A DNA stretch of 64,000 bases from Paramyrothecium sp. XJ0827 (lineage: Eukaryota > Ascomycota > Sordariomycetes > Hypocreales > Stachybotryaceae), in the NCBI GenBank assembly GCA_020881915.1, contig JAJFPB010000001.1, positions 1,240,001-1,304,000 of the forward strand, written 5' to 3'. Numbering within the stretch: position 1 is the stretch's first letter; each line of letters starts with the position of its first letter. Position numbers and translations under genes: made by a program. This document shows positions 1-11,525 of the stretch, piece by piece. The notes below the pieces were generated by a model. It was not told where the DNA came from, did not search any database, and saw only the letters and a list, made by a program, of their open reading frames with translations.

Positions 1-850
1 GGATTGATGTCAGAAAGATGTCTTGTCATTAGTGAAGCTGTAAATGGTTTGAAGATGCACAATTAGGCTAAAAGCAGATGACGTAAAGTAGCCACGATGA
101 GGAATGAGAAGGAATACCGAAATTGACATTGAAACGTATCTGACAGTCCCCAGAAGTTGAGAATTGCCCAAATCCTTCCTGTGGTAGCAGGTAAGTCGAG
201 TGAAACCCAGAGAAACTGGGCTAAGCTATTCTTTTTATGAACAGCCCGACAATCCTTGACGTCCGGCACTACTATCTCAGACTGTCGGTCAAAATCGGTA
301 AGTGGAATACCATCCATACATTTGGAGTCAGGCAGTAGTGTAGAGTGTCAAGAAGGCATAATCTCTGGGTGCTGTAGTCTCCAGCCCCTCTGACCTTCAG
401 CCTTATCAGCCCAAGAAGACCATGATACCAGTACATACGACCATACCTACAAGAAAGCATGGGATCCCGTCCGCTCTCCCCGAATTAAACTTGTAAGGGG
501 CAGATTAGTAGTTGGGTCGGTGACGACCAGCGAACACCGGCTGTTGTATGTGTTTTCTTTTGCTCATTGTTCTATTCTTTCCACCTGATCTCGCTTCGGG
601 TTTTGTATTTTGCTGCTCGCGGCTGTGAATAGTCTACAATTCCTCTTGGCCAGGTCAATCACGAAGTTGAAGTGGTAGCATCTTGTGTTCACCGCGCTAT
701 TCTAGAGCCTATATTTGAGAAGTGGTTCAGCGCATTGTGTAAGCTATCAAAGTGCTCAAGTATATCGATAGAAGTCAATTACACATGGCCAAGTCATTTA
801 TCAAATTGCGTCTATAGAGACACAAACGCTTTGAATCAGTTATGGTGTAT
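1..850. other. 3' flank of the NLR-like gene, no gene seen
   Basis: Only short overlapping frames without codon character or recognisable domains are present. The stretch lies downstream of the minus-strand NLR-like gene and probably holds its 3' UTR and terminator. I see no RNA gene or repeat. Confidence 0.5.
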
Positions 851-3800
851 TCACCAAGTAAGCTTCCGATCTCTATCGCTGCTTTTTCTAATAAATCGTG
901 GTGAAAATTCTGGGTCCCATTTGTCCTCTTTCCGAACAGTATGCTCGCCTATGCGGAGAACTTTATGCTTATGGTAAGTTGCTGACGATTTGGAATCATT
1001 CAACCCCCGTACCATTTCTTCCAGGTCGTGCCTCAAGGGATGTGATGGTGTCAATCTGTCGTTACTTCGTTCTAGACCCCGCTTGCTTGCTTCCAATGCC
1101 TTTCCGCGCTCACCTTTAAGAATATAGAGCTGCGACAGTTTCCATAAGCCGTAAATATAGTCAGGATGTCCAGCGCCGCATGATTCTTCCAGCTGGCTTA
1201 TGGTCTTCATTGTTAGTTCCTCCGCCTTGTCCAATCTCCCCTGTCTTGCGTATACGCGGGCAAGTTCTCCGCGTCCCATTAGAACACCAACGTGACCATT
1301 TCCTAGGCTCCGTACGCCGGCCTCAATACCCTCCAGTAGTATTTCCTCGGCCTTATCAAGCTCTCCAGACTCAAGGTAAGTTTTAGAAAGGTAACATAGG
1401 GCCCAAAGTGTCCATGGATGTTCTTTCCCAAAAATTTGACGACGTTGTTCATAAACGTCAGTGACGTATGTTTGAGCTTTTCCAACATTCCCAAGGTCTA
1501 ACAACGCCATGGCCAGATTAGCTTTTGTAGAAAGCGTGTCGGAATGAGTTGGACCAAGTAGTTTTTCCCTTGCTTTTAAGACTTCTTCGTGGATACTTGC
1601 GCTTTCATGAAATCGACGCCAAGCACTGAGGGTTACTCCAAGATTGTCCAAGGCTGCTAAGGTATCAGCATAATTTGGGTGCTCTGAGCCAACTGTTTCC
1701 TTCATGCAGCTTGCGGCGGTCTGTTGTATGTCCAATGCCTCTTGATGCATGCCGTGTAACCAATAAGATCTTCCCAAGTGATTCATGGCTTGAAGCGTCT
1801 TTAGATTGGTGCCGCCCAAAGATTTTGTCCGTCCATGTACGACGGTCCTCTGAAGCTCTATGGCCTTCTCTGGCTGACCTAGGCCCCAGTAGACGCCTGC
1901 CAGACCTAGCATTGCATTTGTGGTCTTTTCGTTTGAGCTCCCCAGTGAGTTTAGAAGAACATCTTTCACTACTTCAAGATGGTCTCGAGCCTTCTCGAAC
2001 ATCCCTCTTTCAGCGAACACCCAGCCGCATTTTGCAGCATTCTGCACCTGGTCGCGCATGATGAGAAAAGTCGATGGTCGAGTGACTTTGGCAAAAAGCC
2101 ACTGGATGTTTCCCATATTACGAAATGATTTGGAGACCGGACTTTCGTGCTCGCGCAAACAAGTCTCCAGATGTTGGACAATATCTCTGTGGAACTCACC
2201 GTCTGTATCACTGCTTCCCTTCGGGGGTAGCGAAACGGATTCCAAGAGTGTGTTCAGCGCCACAGATGCCCAAACACCACATTCCTTAGTATCGAGACTG
2301 TCCCGTGCCCAAGCATGCACCAACGGATGTAACGAAATGTATTTGCCATCAAAATGGACCAGCGAAAGAGATCGCAGTTCAGCAATAGCCCAGTTAACTC
2401 GATATCTGTCCGTTTTGGTGTCGTCCTTCAGAAACCCGGGTAGTGCTTTAGGTGGCTCTAACCGCTTCAAAATCATGCGACCAAAAGCGGCTATTGAAGA
2501 TTGCGGCCCCATAACATCGCTTTCCATGCGATTCGCAATTGCTCGAGTGAAAAGTTCCACGGGTATATGTTCAAAGTGAAAGAAGCAAATTATCTTCAAC
2601 AAGTCCGAAGCATCTTGACGTCGTAAGATTGGTCTTTGGAGGAGGATGCCAAGCGAAATATCGAACGTGGAGTATACAGCCTTCACCACGCTATCATCTT
2701 CCTCTCCCATTTGCGCTCTCTTGTAGCTCAAGAATTTGCGAGCTGAACTATGAAGCTTGAGATAGTCTGTTAGCCCACAGATTCCACGGAATATACAATT
2801 GCCAGCTTGTATGAGAGCTAAAGCAAGGTAGCCAAGTGCTTTTGTGATCAGGCTTGCTGCTTTCTTTGTCGCACTATCCCAAGGCACTGGTATATTCGCC
2901 TTGGTTAGCAGCAAGTTCAGAGCTTCTTCTGGCTCGAGACCTCTCAGCTCCAGGTAGCCCAGCGTGCCTTGGACACGAAAGTCTGGGCATCTTGTTGTGA
3001 TCAGGATATGCGCGTTGTGATTTTGGGGAAAGAGATTTTGCAGGTCTATTAGCCGGTCGTCTGCATTATCGATTATGAGAAGCCAAGTATCACTGAGTTG
3101 TGAAAGATAATGACGCCCAGCGCTCTCTGTAGGTTCCAGGCCCGCAAGCTGTCCAATGCGGCAAAAAGAGTCTGCAATCGTATCCTTAGTAGCGGCGTAA
3201 ACGGTAAAGACAGCAGAATACCTTGCTTGTCAGCTTGAGCTTGTCATTCGAGTTGTTTTTTACGTACAAGTGTCTTGAGTCATGGGCATACTTAGAGCAG
3301 AGTTGTGTTTTCCCTGACCCGCCCATGCCAAAAACCACGAAAGTATGATGGCCTTGGTGCTCATAGTCTGAGTTTTCTGGAAAGTACTTTGTTTGCATGA
3401 TGGCAAGGAGGTCCTCACGGCCAACGAACCCAGAACTTAAAGGCTGTGGAGGATAAAAGTGCGTCTGTGCTGGTTGTACTGGAATATGGCGATTCCGAAA
3501 TGGTTTCTCTGAGTGGACATCGAAACTGAAGCCGCCAAGTTCCCACGCCTCGCCCTCGCGCAATTGCTTCAGTGCTTTATTCGCTTGTGTCCAGCGGTGC
3601 GATATGATTGCTGGTGCTTTTTCACAATAAGTAGACAGGGCAGCAACTACTGTGCGGTAGTCCGATGAGTTCCTAGAACCAAATTTGACCATGTCGAAAT
3701 GCGTGGCATGTATTCCCGCTGTCTCTGTATTGTCTATCTTCGGAGCAGCTGACTCGGGGGACACAAGGTATTCGTAGTGGCGACTGATAGCCGTTGGTAA

Positions 3801-4476
3801 CTCTTCCCAGAAGAAAAACAAGTGAAATTGCTTTATCAAAGGGGAGAAGGCATTGTCAATGGCGAGAGGCACGCGGTCACTGCTGGGATCAATACTGGAT
3901 CGTCGCAGTTTAAGAGTTCGTTTGTCTAGTGCCTCCAGTTGAGTGGCGGACATTTGCCCGTGTGGTGTTCCGAAGAAGAGGATTGCGAATGTTGAGATAA
4001 ATTGATCCCACAAATGGACGACCTTGGGTGCCGTTCTCGTCGACGAGTATACCAAACTCTGTTTGACAAGCAAGCCCCCAAGCCCATGGCATATGAAGAC
4101 AATCGGTCGCTTGAGAGTCCCTGCGAACTGACGGTTCGCGCGGAGTTCTTGAACTAGAGACTCTGCCATTCTTTGTATATTCTGGTGGGCACTCCCAACC
4201 AAAAACGAGTCGACGGTCGCATCGTAGCCGTAGGCAACAATCCTGCCGACCGTGATATCGTGCGGTAGGAGGTCTTGGAGCCAGTTCACATTCGACTTCG
4301 TGTTTGTCCAAGCTGTGAATGGATCCTCGTAAACATCATGAACGGCAACTATGCTGTGATCAAACCATCAGTTTTAGAACATTGCCTCTTGCGAACAAGC
4401 CATACTCCACAGGGGTAGCATTGTCGAGGTTAGCGTCTTCCGGCGCGGAGTACAGGCAGTGTATGCCGTGGGACAT
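851..4476 (-). CDS. NLR-like STAND protein: alpha/beta hydrolase + NB-ARC + TPR
   Basis: Three exons: 4476-4406, 4353-3268 and 3221-851, giving about 1175 aa. Residues 24-290 form a serine-esterase-like alpha/beta hydrolase domain, starting at DIVAVHD and including FFGTPHG. The P-loop GMGGSGKT lies near residues 366-373 and the Walker B-like LLIIDNADD near 433-441. The C-terminal third has kinesin-light-chain-like TPRs, for example AMNHLGRSYWLHGMHQEAL. This order matches fungal NLRs, which are thought to act in non-self recognition and programmed cell death. The nucleophile elbow reads CHGLGG (Gly at about 114), not the usual CHSLGG, so the hydrolase is probably catalytically dead or uses another residue. 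The short first exon was chosen because intron 1 (4405-4354) restores DIVAVH at the same phase-2 position as in the stand-alone paralogue at 7487. Intron 2 (3267-3222, 46 nt) uses an AAG acceptor and is the least certain junction. The family is clear; a heterokaryon-incompatibility role is inference. Confidence 0.85.
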
Positions 4477-5248
4477 CCCGGGGTAAAGCCTGAATTAACG
4501 ATCTATAACCCAAAGATCGTTCGAAGACGTCCTAAAAAGATGTTCAGAAGGCTAGTCCCCAGAGTTAGAAAAGGGTAGCGTGGTAGAATCATCGGATTAT
4601 TGGAAGTAATTGCAGACGACATCTTGAGACGAGGATAGAAAGCGGGGATTCGACCAGAAGCAACCACTTCCCACCTCGGCAGCAGGCCGCTGGTGCTGCC
4701 ATCCTGGGTTTGGGAGATCGACGAAAAGGAGAATCTGTTGGTTGACCCTAGGAGGGTAATCCTTGCAATTCTTCAAGCTTCGCCCACAGCTGAGACAAAT
4801 CCCTCCAAGGTGGCTGCAAGGAAGATTGGTCAGCTCGGCCTGAACTGAACTTGAGGGGATGCAATTGCTACACAACGAAGCCGGTCAGGCAGGGCTTCAG
4901 CGGGCGTGATGTTTTGATGTTGGTGCACAATTGTCTTGGCGGTCCATCACCCACACCGGGTTGTGGGGCCAAATACAGGCCTCTGTGACGCTGAAGCCAA
5001 TCATGGTCCCAGGGCCAAGATGCGGACGCGAATAAGAACTCTACCCCCCGACATTGGGCGCTTAAGCAAGTCACAAACCGGCCAGCTAGATATCACAAGC
5101 GTCGAGTTACATGGACTCAGAATAATACATAAACAGAGCAGTGCTTTGAATCCTTCTAGCAGATCCTATTATCGGAGGTAACAGCATTTTTCAACTCGAG
5201 CGGCATCATTTCTAGGCAACCACAACCTCAACCGTGTTGTTCAGAACA
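4477..5248. promoter_or_regulatory. Divergent promoter region between NLR and P450
   Basis: The two genes are transcribed away from each other from this 772-bp stretch. No convincing coding frame was found. An AT-rich segment near 5120 (ataatacataaa) could serve as a core promoter element for the P450. No specific operator was recognised. Confidence 0.4.
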
Positions 5249-7052
5249 ATGTGGGACGCCGCTAGAGACGGTTGGTCTCCGCTCATTGGAGTTGGAATCT
5301 GGCAGCTATCTATTCTACTCGCGATTTCATTACAACTTTTCAGAACCGTTGGCGGGTACCTTAATCAACACAAGGTGGGCAGGCTATCTTGGAGCACTGT
5401 TGTTTTCTGACAAATTTGTAGACTGACGCTGCTCTGATTCGGGAGTATGGATGCGAGTTGCCGCCCAAATTACCAAACCGATGGCCTCTAGGTATTGATC
5501 GTCTCAAACAAATCTGGAATGCAAATGCAGAAGAACGACTTTTGGCTTTTTTCTGCTCCGTAGCAGATGAGTACGAGCCCGGAAATACGTTGTATCAATT
5601 CTTGCTCTTCGGTCCGCGTGCTTTTCACATACTACACCCATCTAATGTTGAGGCAATTCTATCAACAAACTTCAAGGGTACACAATGTCGGCGTCACGAT
5701 TCCGTTCTTTATGGCTAAGGGTACCTCTAGATTATGGGTTTGGGACACGATCAGCCGTACTTGGACCCCTCCTCGGGAATGGCATCTTCACCCAGGAGGG
5801 TCAGGCTTGGAAGCATTCTCGAGAACTCTTGCGGAAACAATTCGTCCGAGCTCGGTACAGAGATCTTGAGAACTCAATAGGCGAACACGTTGATAATCTA
5901 GTCGCGCTTGTTCCCAGAAGGGGCGTCATTGACCTGCAGCCTCTCTTCTTCAGTCTCACCATGGACACCTCAACGGCGCTGCTCTTCGGTGACTCTGTAT
6001 ACAGTCTACGAGCAACCATCGACCAAGCAGAAAAGAACAAAAGCTTTGCAATGAACTTCCAGATTGCTCAGGAAGGATTGGCGAAACGTTCCAGAATTGC
6101 CCCGTTCCACTATTTATACAACCCTCCGAGATTCAGGAATGCTTGTCGGGCAGTTCATCAATTTGTCGAGGACTATATTGACGAAAGGGAAATCGTCTGT
6201 GGAGTTGCCTCCCACAAGCCACGCCATGATGAGACCTCCTGGTTCATTGATCAATTGGCCTCAGAGTCATCCTCAAAAACAGTTCTCCGAGATCAACTGC
6301 TAAATGTGCTACTAGCGGGACGAGACACAACTGCGTGTTGTCTGTCCTGGACTTTGTACGTACCTGAGTACAACCAAGCATATCATAAGACTAATGAAAT
6401 AGTCGTCTGCTTCTTCGACACGAGCGTGTATTACAGCGCCTGCGTGATGAGATACACGCAGTCTTAGGAAACGAAACGCGTCCTGACCGAGAGAAAATTC
6501 GCCAAATGACGTATTTGTCCTTCGTTGTCAAAGAGAGTACGTCTCAGTTTCCCTGTTGATGACATATTTCTTACGATCAAAGGCCTACGATTATATCCGC
6601 CAGTGCCCCTTAACGCGCGGGAGGCCTTACAAAATACCATACTCCCAGCTGGTGGAGGGCAGCATGGTGATCGGCCAATCCTCGTTCGAAAAGGCGAGGT
6701 TGTTGTATTTTCCCAATACATCAACTCCCGGAGGAAAAATATATATGGTATTGACGCTGATGAGTTTCGACCGGAGAGATGGGAGAGCAATGAGCTGGGC
6801 GATATTGGATGGGCCTATTTCCCTTTCAACGGTGGTCCAAGACAATGTTTAGGAGAAGATTATGCATTGATGCAAGTCTCCTATACGATTGTACGATTAC
6901 TTCAAGAATTCCCCACCATCAGTCTACCCAGTGGGCAGAAAACTGAAGTAACCGGCTCTGAGAAACAAAACTTGACATTGGTACTTTCTAGCGCTGATGG
7001 CTGCGTGGTTGCAGTGGGGGGCATTTCTGAGAGTCATAAATCGACGAAATAA
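5249..7052 (+). CDS. Cytochrome P450, CYP52-like
   Basis: Five exons: 5249-5374, 5422-5677, 5731-6355, 6403-6536 and 6583-7052, giving 536 aa. It is a heme monooxygenase, probably ER-anchored through the N-terminal hydrophobic segment (about residues 14-32). The I-helix motif AGRDTTA is present. ESLR (the ExxR of helix K) is restored across the last intron. The PERF-like region reads FRPERW, and the heme loop is FPFNGGPRQCLGED with the ligand Cys near residue 469. Overall similarity is to the fungal CYP52/CYP539 group, whose characterised members hydroxylate alkanes and fatty acids; the substrate here is unknown. All reading frames join without stops and the length is normal, so the gene looks intact. 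It lies between the NLR-like gene and its hydrolase paralogue, with no sign of a biosynthetic cluster. Confidence 0.9.
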
Positions 7053-7486
7053 TAGACCCTGCAGTCTTTGCATTAATGATGACCCAGTTATCAATGGAGT
7101 GTATTAATGGCTGTTGTTGCTTTCTCGCCGCACTGAGCAACGCGTGGCTTATCACTATCGGTTCACAATTGGCACTGCATAGCCAGCCTGGGCATTCCGC
7201 AATCGCGTTAAGGGCTCAGTAAGATCTGCTCCTTCCCCCTCCATCGCCGTTGTGTGGTTGCATTAAACTGCTCAGGTGCTCAGGCTGGGCGCTCCTCCTG
7301 TAGACCGGTTTCAACAGAGCACCAACAAGACAGAATGGCCAATGGAAAACCTGCACAGCCGCCAGCCTCACATGCAAGCCTCTCTCAAGGCCGTATATTT
7401 ATAGGAATCGCCACCAGTTCTTGTACTCTTCACAATCTAAGTGCCAAAAAACCTGCCATTTCACTGCAAGTTCTTCGAAAGCTAAG
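7053..7486. other. Intergenic, promoter of the hydrolase gene
   Basis: No coding frame. It contains the 3' UTR of the P450 and the upstream region of the hydrolase gene. A TATA-like stretch (cgtatatttatagg) at about 7391-7404 sits roughly 90 nt before the start codon at 7487. Confidence 0.4.
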
Positions 7487-8599
7487 ATGAGTGACACAAC
7501 GGGGAGAACATATGGCATTGATCAACTTTACACACCAGAGGGCATCACCGCGGAGCTAGAGTATTAGCTATTCTCTCAATGAATCTGTTCCCAGATTGGC
7601 TAACAATAAGACAGCATTGTGGCTGTACACGGACTGAATGGAGAGGCCCGTAAGACGTGGACAGCAAAGGAAAAGAACATATGCTGGCTCAATCACCCAG
7701 AATTCTTGCCGAAGCGCATCAAAACTGCCCGTGTTCTCGTCTGGGGCTACAATGCAAGCTCCTCAACTCAGTCAGGCCATGAACCTTCTAGCAATCGTAT
7801 TCACCATCATGCTAAGACGCTTGTCGCCAATCTAACCGCAGATAGAAATGTATGTATGAGGGCTGCTATGATATCTCAAAGCAGCTGGGCTGATGTATGA
7901 TCAGTTGGCGGGGATGTCCAATAAGCCAATCATCTTTTTATGCCATTCACTGGGTGGGATTATCGTTAAAAGAGTAAGCTAACATACTAAAAAACAGAGT
8001 CTGAAAGCAGCTAACATTTGTAGGCTTTGTCCTACTCCCAAACGAGGACTGGCCACAAAGTCTCACACGAGTATGGCATCTTTGCCTCGACATGTGGCAT
8101 AATCTTCTTTGGGACCCCACACGCAGGTACTTCTAAAGCATCTTGGCTATCATATTTGAACAAGTTCCAGTCTTGTTTCAGCATAATGCCGTTCAGGGCT
8201 TCCAATTTAGTAGAGGCATTGAAGGAAGAGTCGGAAACGTTACAAAATGTCACAGAGTACTTCGTCCCAATGATGAAAAGGTTCCCGGTATTCTTTTTCT
8301 GGGAGGAGAACAAAAGCAGTCACAAATTAATGGGCAGTCATTACGTGGTGCCAATTGAGAGTGCCGCACCCTCCTACGATGAAACAGAAAGAGCTGGTAT
8401 CTCTGCAAACCATTCAAGAATGGTCAAGTTTGATGACTCCTCAACACCAAGTTTCCTGATGGTAATGGAGGTCCTCGAAAGGTATAGCAGACAAGCGGTA
8501 CTCGTTATACATGAGCGCATGGATGAAGCAAAAGAAGTGCTGGCGTTGGAATTGCGGAGAGAGCTTTCAAGCAGATATGGCAAGGAAGTGTCTTCATAA
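7487..8599 (+). CDS. Stand-alone serine-esterase-like alpha/beta hydrolase, paralogue of the NLR N-terminus
   Basis: Four exons: 7487-7560, 7615-7849, 7905-7973 and 8024-8599, giving 317 aa. The protein has DIVAVHGLNG, the nucleophile elbow CHSLGG (Ser near residue 118), IIFFGTPHAG, and NHSRMVKF carrying the probable catalytic His. This is the hydrolase fold found at the N-terminus of many fungal NLRs (DUF676/PGAP1-like lipase group). No NB-ARC or repeat domain follows; coding stops at 8599 and the next 1.3 kb shows no ATPase motif. Intron 1 sits at exactly the same phase-2 position as in the NLR-like gene, supporting common ancestry. Unlike that gene, the serine is kept. It could be an independent enzyme or a partner of the NLR; both are inference. 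Confidence 0.85.
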
Positions 8600-9953
8600 A
8601 CCAAGGGCTCACAATCTAAGGTAGAAGTACCTAGTTATTATCGAATTGGTGAAGAATGGTAATTGCGACTTGTGTAACTACCCGCCAGGACTTAGCTGCT
8701 GCCGATGATACAGTTTGAACACTCAGATCCTTGCATACAATAACAGAAGCCGAGCATGGCGCAGCCCCCCGTGCCCTTGCAATCGCATGTGTGATTTTAC
8801 TACTGCCAAACTTGAAAACGGAAGTACTCTGCTGTACTTTCTACCACTAACGCCGTTTGCCCCCCACCAAAAGAGCTTCACCGAGCTACACCGTTGAGGA
8901 CGCTAGGGTCCTTACCAAATCGGATCAGGGTAAGCAATCATCATTTCAAAGTTGCTGCTCTCCTATGATCTTTAGCATCCCATACGCGGCCCGGATTTCC
9001 GATCATACCAGACCGATTATTGAGTGGCGTCGCAAAGCAACAGGCATTCAATGGAACAGCCGGCTGATTATTCCGTGGACTATTGTCTCTGGCAGTGACG
9101 AATCTATTGTCTTGGCACGTGCTTCCTGGTTCAAGCAAGCCTTGCACCATACCGAAATCGCTCCTCCGAAGCCATAGCCCGGAGGTATCCAAAGAAGCCT
9201 AATGCAGGCTGCAAGGTTTCAGGTTCTGATTTTGCCATAACACACCAGTTTCCTTTGGACGTGTCATAGATATCGCATATCTATCTGACAGTTGGAATCA
9301 AGTTCGTGTTGATTTCGAAAATACTTCAGATTCATCTCAGCTCTGTTCTGCATAAAATTTGTTTGTTCAGCCCCAGGAAATTAGTTCCCATTGATGCTAG
9401 AACCTGGTCGAAACCGTCTAGACCCCTGTTGACTTAGTGTTCTCACGTTGTACAGGTAATTCACGTTGTTGCCTTCGTTTCTCTCAACAACCTTGTATCA
9501 TCGCTTTTCCAGGATGAACATCCTACGCTTGGCCAACTCCTGACACTATTCTCCTTTCGCATTCGCTAGACTAACTGTGCCGTATCACCGCATAGCCTCA
9601 CCTCCTCAATTTCACCAATGTCGTCTGCTCGCATGTCGCTAGGAATAATGTCCCGTAACATCCGCTAATGGCAATTTTACAATTGGTCAACTTTCACCGA
9701 CATTTGCTGCTCCCATCTTCCGGGCATGATTTCTAGCGTTATGGATTCCCCAGGCGCCGTGTTACCTAGGCTAGAGGCCGCTGTTAAGCAGATCCTGACC
9801 TTTTAGTACGCCACTGCTGACGTCTCATACCAAGCAGAATGTCATGACGCTGGATATATAAAGTCCTTATTCTCTACCTATCATGGTCTATCAAGAAACT
9901 CCAGTTCAGTAAACACACAGCCTCTCAAATTATTCCTCAAAAACTGATTCAAT
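8600..9953. other. Long intergenic stretch upstream of the secreted protein gene
   Basis: A 106-codon frame at 8857-9177 has no recognisable motif and I do not call it. The last 110 bases hold the promoter of the small secreted protein gene. Nothing else was recognised. Confidence 0.4.
9852..9862 (+). promoter_or_regulatory. TATA box of the small secreted protein gene
   Basis: The sequence gatatataaag lies about 100 nt before the start codon at 9954 and is followed by a CA-rich leader, the usual arrangement for strongly expressed fungal secreted protein genes. Confidence 0.55.
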
Positions 9954-10408
9954 ATGCATTCCGCATCCAGTCTGCTGACTCTTTCCCTTGCCGTTTTTGG
10001 CGCCATCGCAGCTCCCAGTACCACTCTTGAGGAGCGCCAGCAGAACCAAGGTTACGTTACGATTCAATACTTCACGGAGCCAGGCTGCCAGGGCACTCTG
10101 ATAGATGGCTCTGCTTTTGGCGACCTTGGAGATACGGCATGCCGTGTTCGCAATGGCGTTGCGTACCCTAGCTTCAGGGTTAGAGTGAATGGCCTTCAGC
10201 GACCAAGTGCGTTAAATCTTTTTATACGAGAAATCTTTTACTTTGACGAGCAATCTAACACGAGAGTGGGACAGTCAATCTCTTCTCCCGCACCGACTGC
10301 ACCACCATTGATGGAGGAAACGTCATCACCGTTAATCCGTCACCGATCCTTGTCGGAACAGATTGCTACAACCAGGTCGTCGGATCCGCCAATTTTGTTC
10401 CTCTTTAG
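9954..10408 (+). CDS. Small secreted protein with four cysteines (effector-like candidate)
   Basis: Two exons, 9954-10206 and 10275-10408, give 128 aa. A clear signal peptide (about residues 1-19, ending IAAP) is followed by a mature region of about 105 aa with four cysteines in the contexts PGCQGT, TACRVR, RTDCTT and GTDCYN, which could form two disulfides. The intron (10207-10274) has a GTGCGT donor, a CTAAC branch site and a CAG acceptor. Reading through it instead gives an extension without codon character. I do not recognise a named family; the layout resembles small beta-rich secreted proteins common in plant- and insect-associated fungi. An effector or surface role is inference from size, secretion signal and cysteines. 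Confidence 0.8.
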
Positions 10409-11525
10409 AAAATTTCCCCCGGAAACAGATATCAGGGACAGCTTGGGAATAGGTTGGAAAAGAACCTGCCAGGAGTTGTGATACGCAAGAGTATTTAGCT
10501 AGGCGCTCGGTTCACCTGAGCGGCACGATGCAGTAGACGATCCCCTTCCGAGTCGTTGTCTGCCCTCACTCGCTATACCATTGATGTAGCTTCCAGCCTT
10601 AGTTATCATCGAGTACTGTTATACCCTCGTCGTCGAGCATATTTTTAGCTGTTTGCTGAATTTATCGTGTGATGTAAAGGCGTAATAAAACTGATGTGTT
10701 TACGCGGGCATCTTGACATTGACAGGGAGTCTCTCTGGTCTAGATGCCTGGGGCCTGCTGTTCTGACTTCACCCAGTATGGCCATGACATTTGGACTCGG
10801 TAGCCTGTTGGTGTTTCTAGAAGCTTAAATTACCTGCTTAGTGGTTTTGTATGTTCCTTCCCAATTGGAAACCCAATTGCTTTTCGTAGCAAGCGAACAA
10901 TACCATGAAGCTTCCTCTTAACCTTTGAGTATTGCTACATGAGTCCTGAAGCGGTGGTACAGAGGTTTGCAGGCAAGGCCCGAATGATGTAAGGTTGTAG
11001 AAAGGGGCAACCGACAATAGCGATGACATCAAGACAGCTGAGGCATCATAATCTGGACTCCGACGCATATTCAACAAGGCTGACGTATTAGTCGATCAAA
11101 ATGAACACTACTGCCTAGGAATTACCATGATCAGCCAGCCTGGCATCACAGTTCGCGCCAGCGCCACGATGGCGGAGACTAAAGAGCTTAACCGAATCAC
11201 TAAGGGCCACCAATGCACCGGTCTTTTGTAGCCTAAGCGATGCCCCTCGCGAAGAAGGTCGTTAGGATTGAACCTTGCTGCAGGAAAAGGTCATTATTGG
11301 ATTGCTTTCAAAAAGTTAGCCCCCTGAGCAATCCGTTGGTGCGGAGCAGGGACGTCATCCGAGGTGTCAGATTGCGGCTTGTGATGTCTCCGGCCGCTAG
11401 GGTGACGCGGGAGCGCCGGCGAAATTTAGCCTGGGGTGATGAAGATGGTGAGGACTTCTGTAATATTTAATGTCCAATCCGTTCCATCTGAGACCTCCAA
11501 GTGCAGTAACAGACCTCAGATCAAT
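10409..11525. other. Intergenic, no gene seen
   Basis: Short frames only. The region between the secreted protein and the Rds1-like gene contains no recognisable domain, repeat or RNA gene. Confidence 0.4.

Noticed and set aside
1920..2579. Plus-strand frame of 219 codons opposite the NLR-like gene
   Set aside because: Antisense to the TPR region, with no motif or start context.
8857..9177. 106-codon frame downstream of the hydrolase, checked as a lost NB-ARC or repeat domain
   Set aside because: No P-loop, no repeats and no similarity to the NLR-like protein by eye.
11240..11300. Possible tRNA because of a gattgaacc-like stretch
   Set aside because: No matching acceptor stem, D arm or anticodon arm could be paired.
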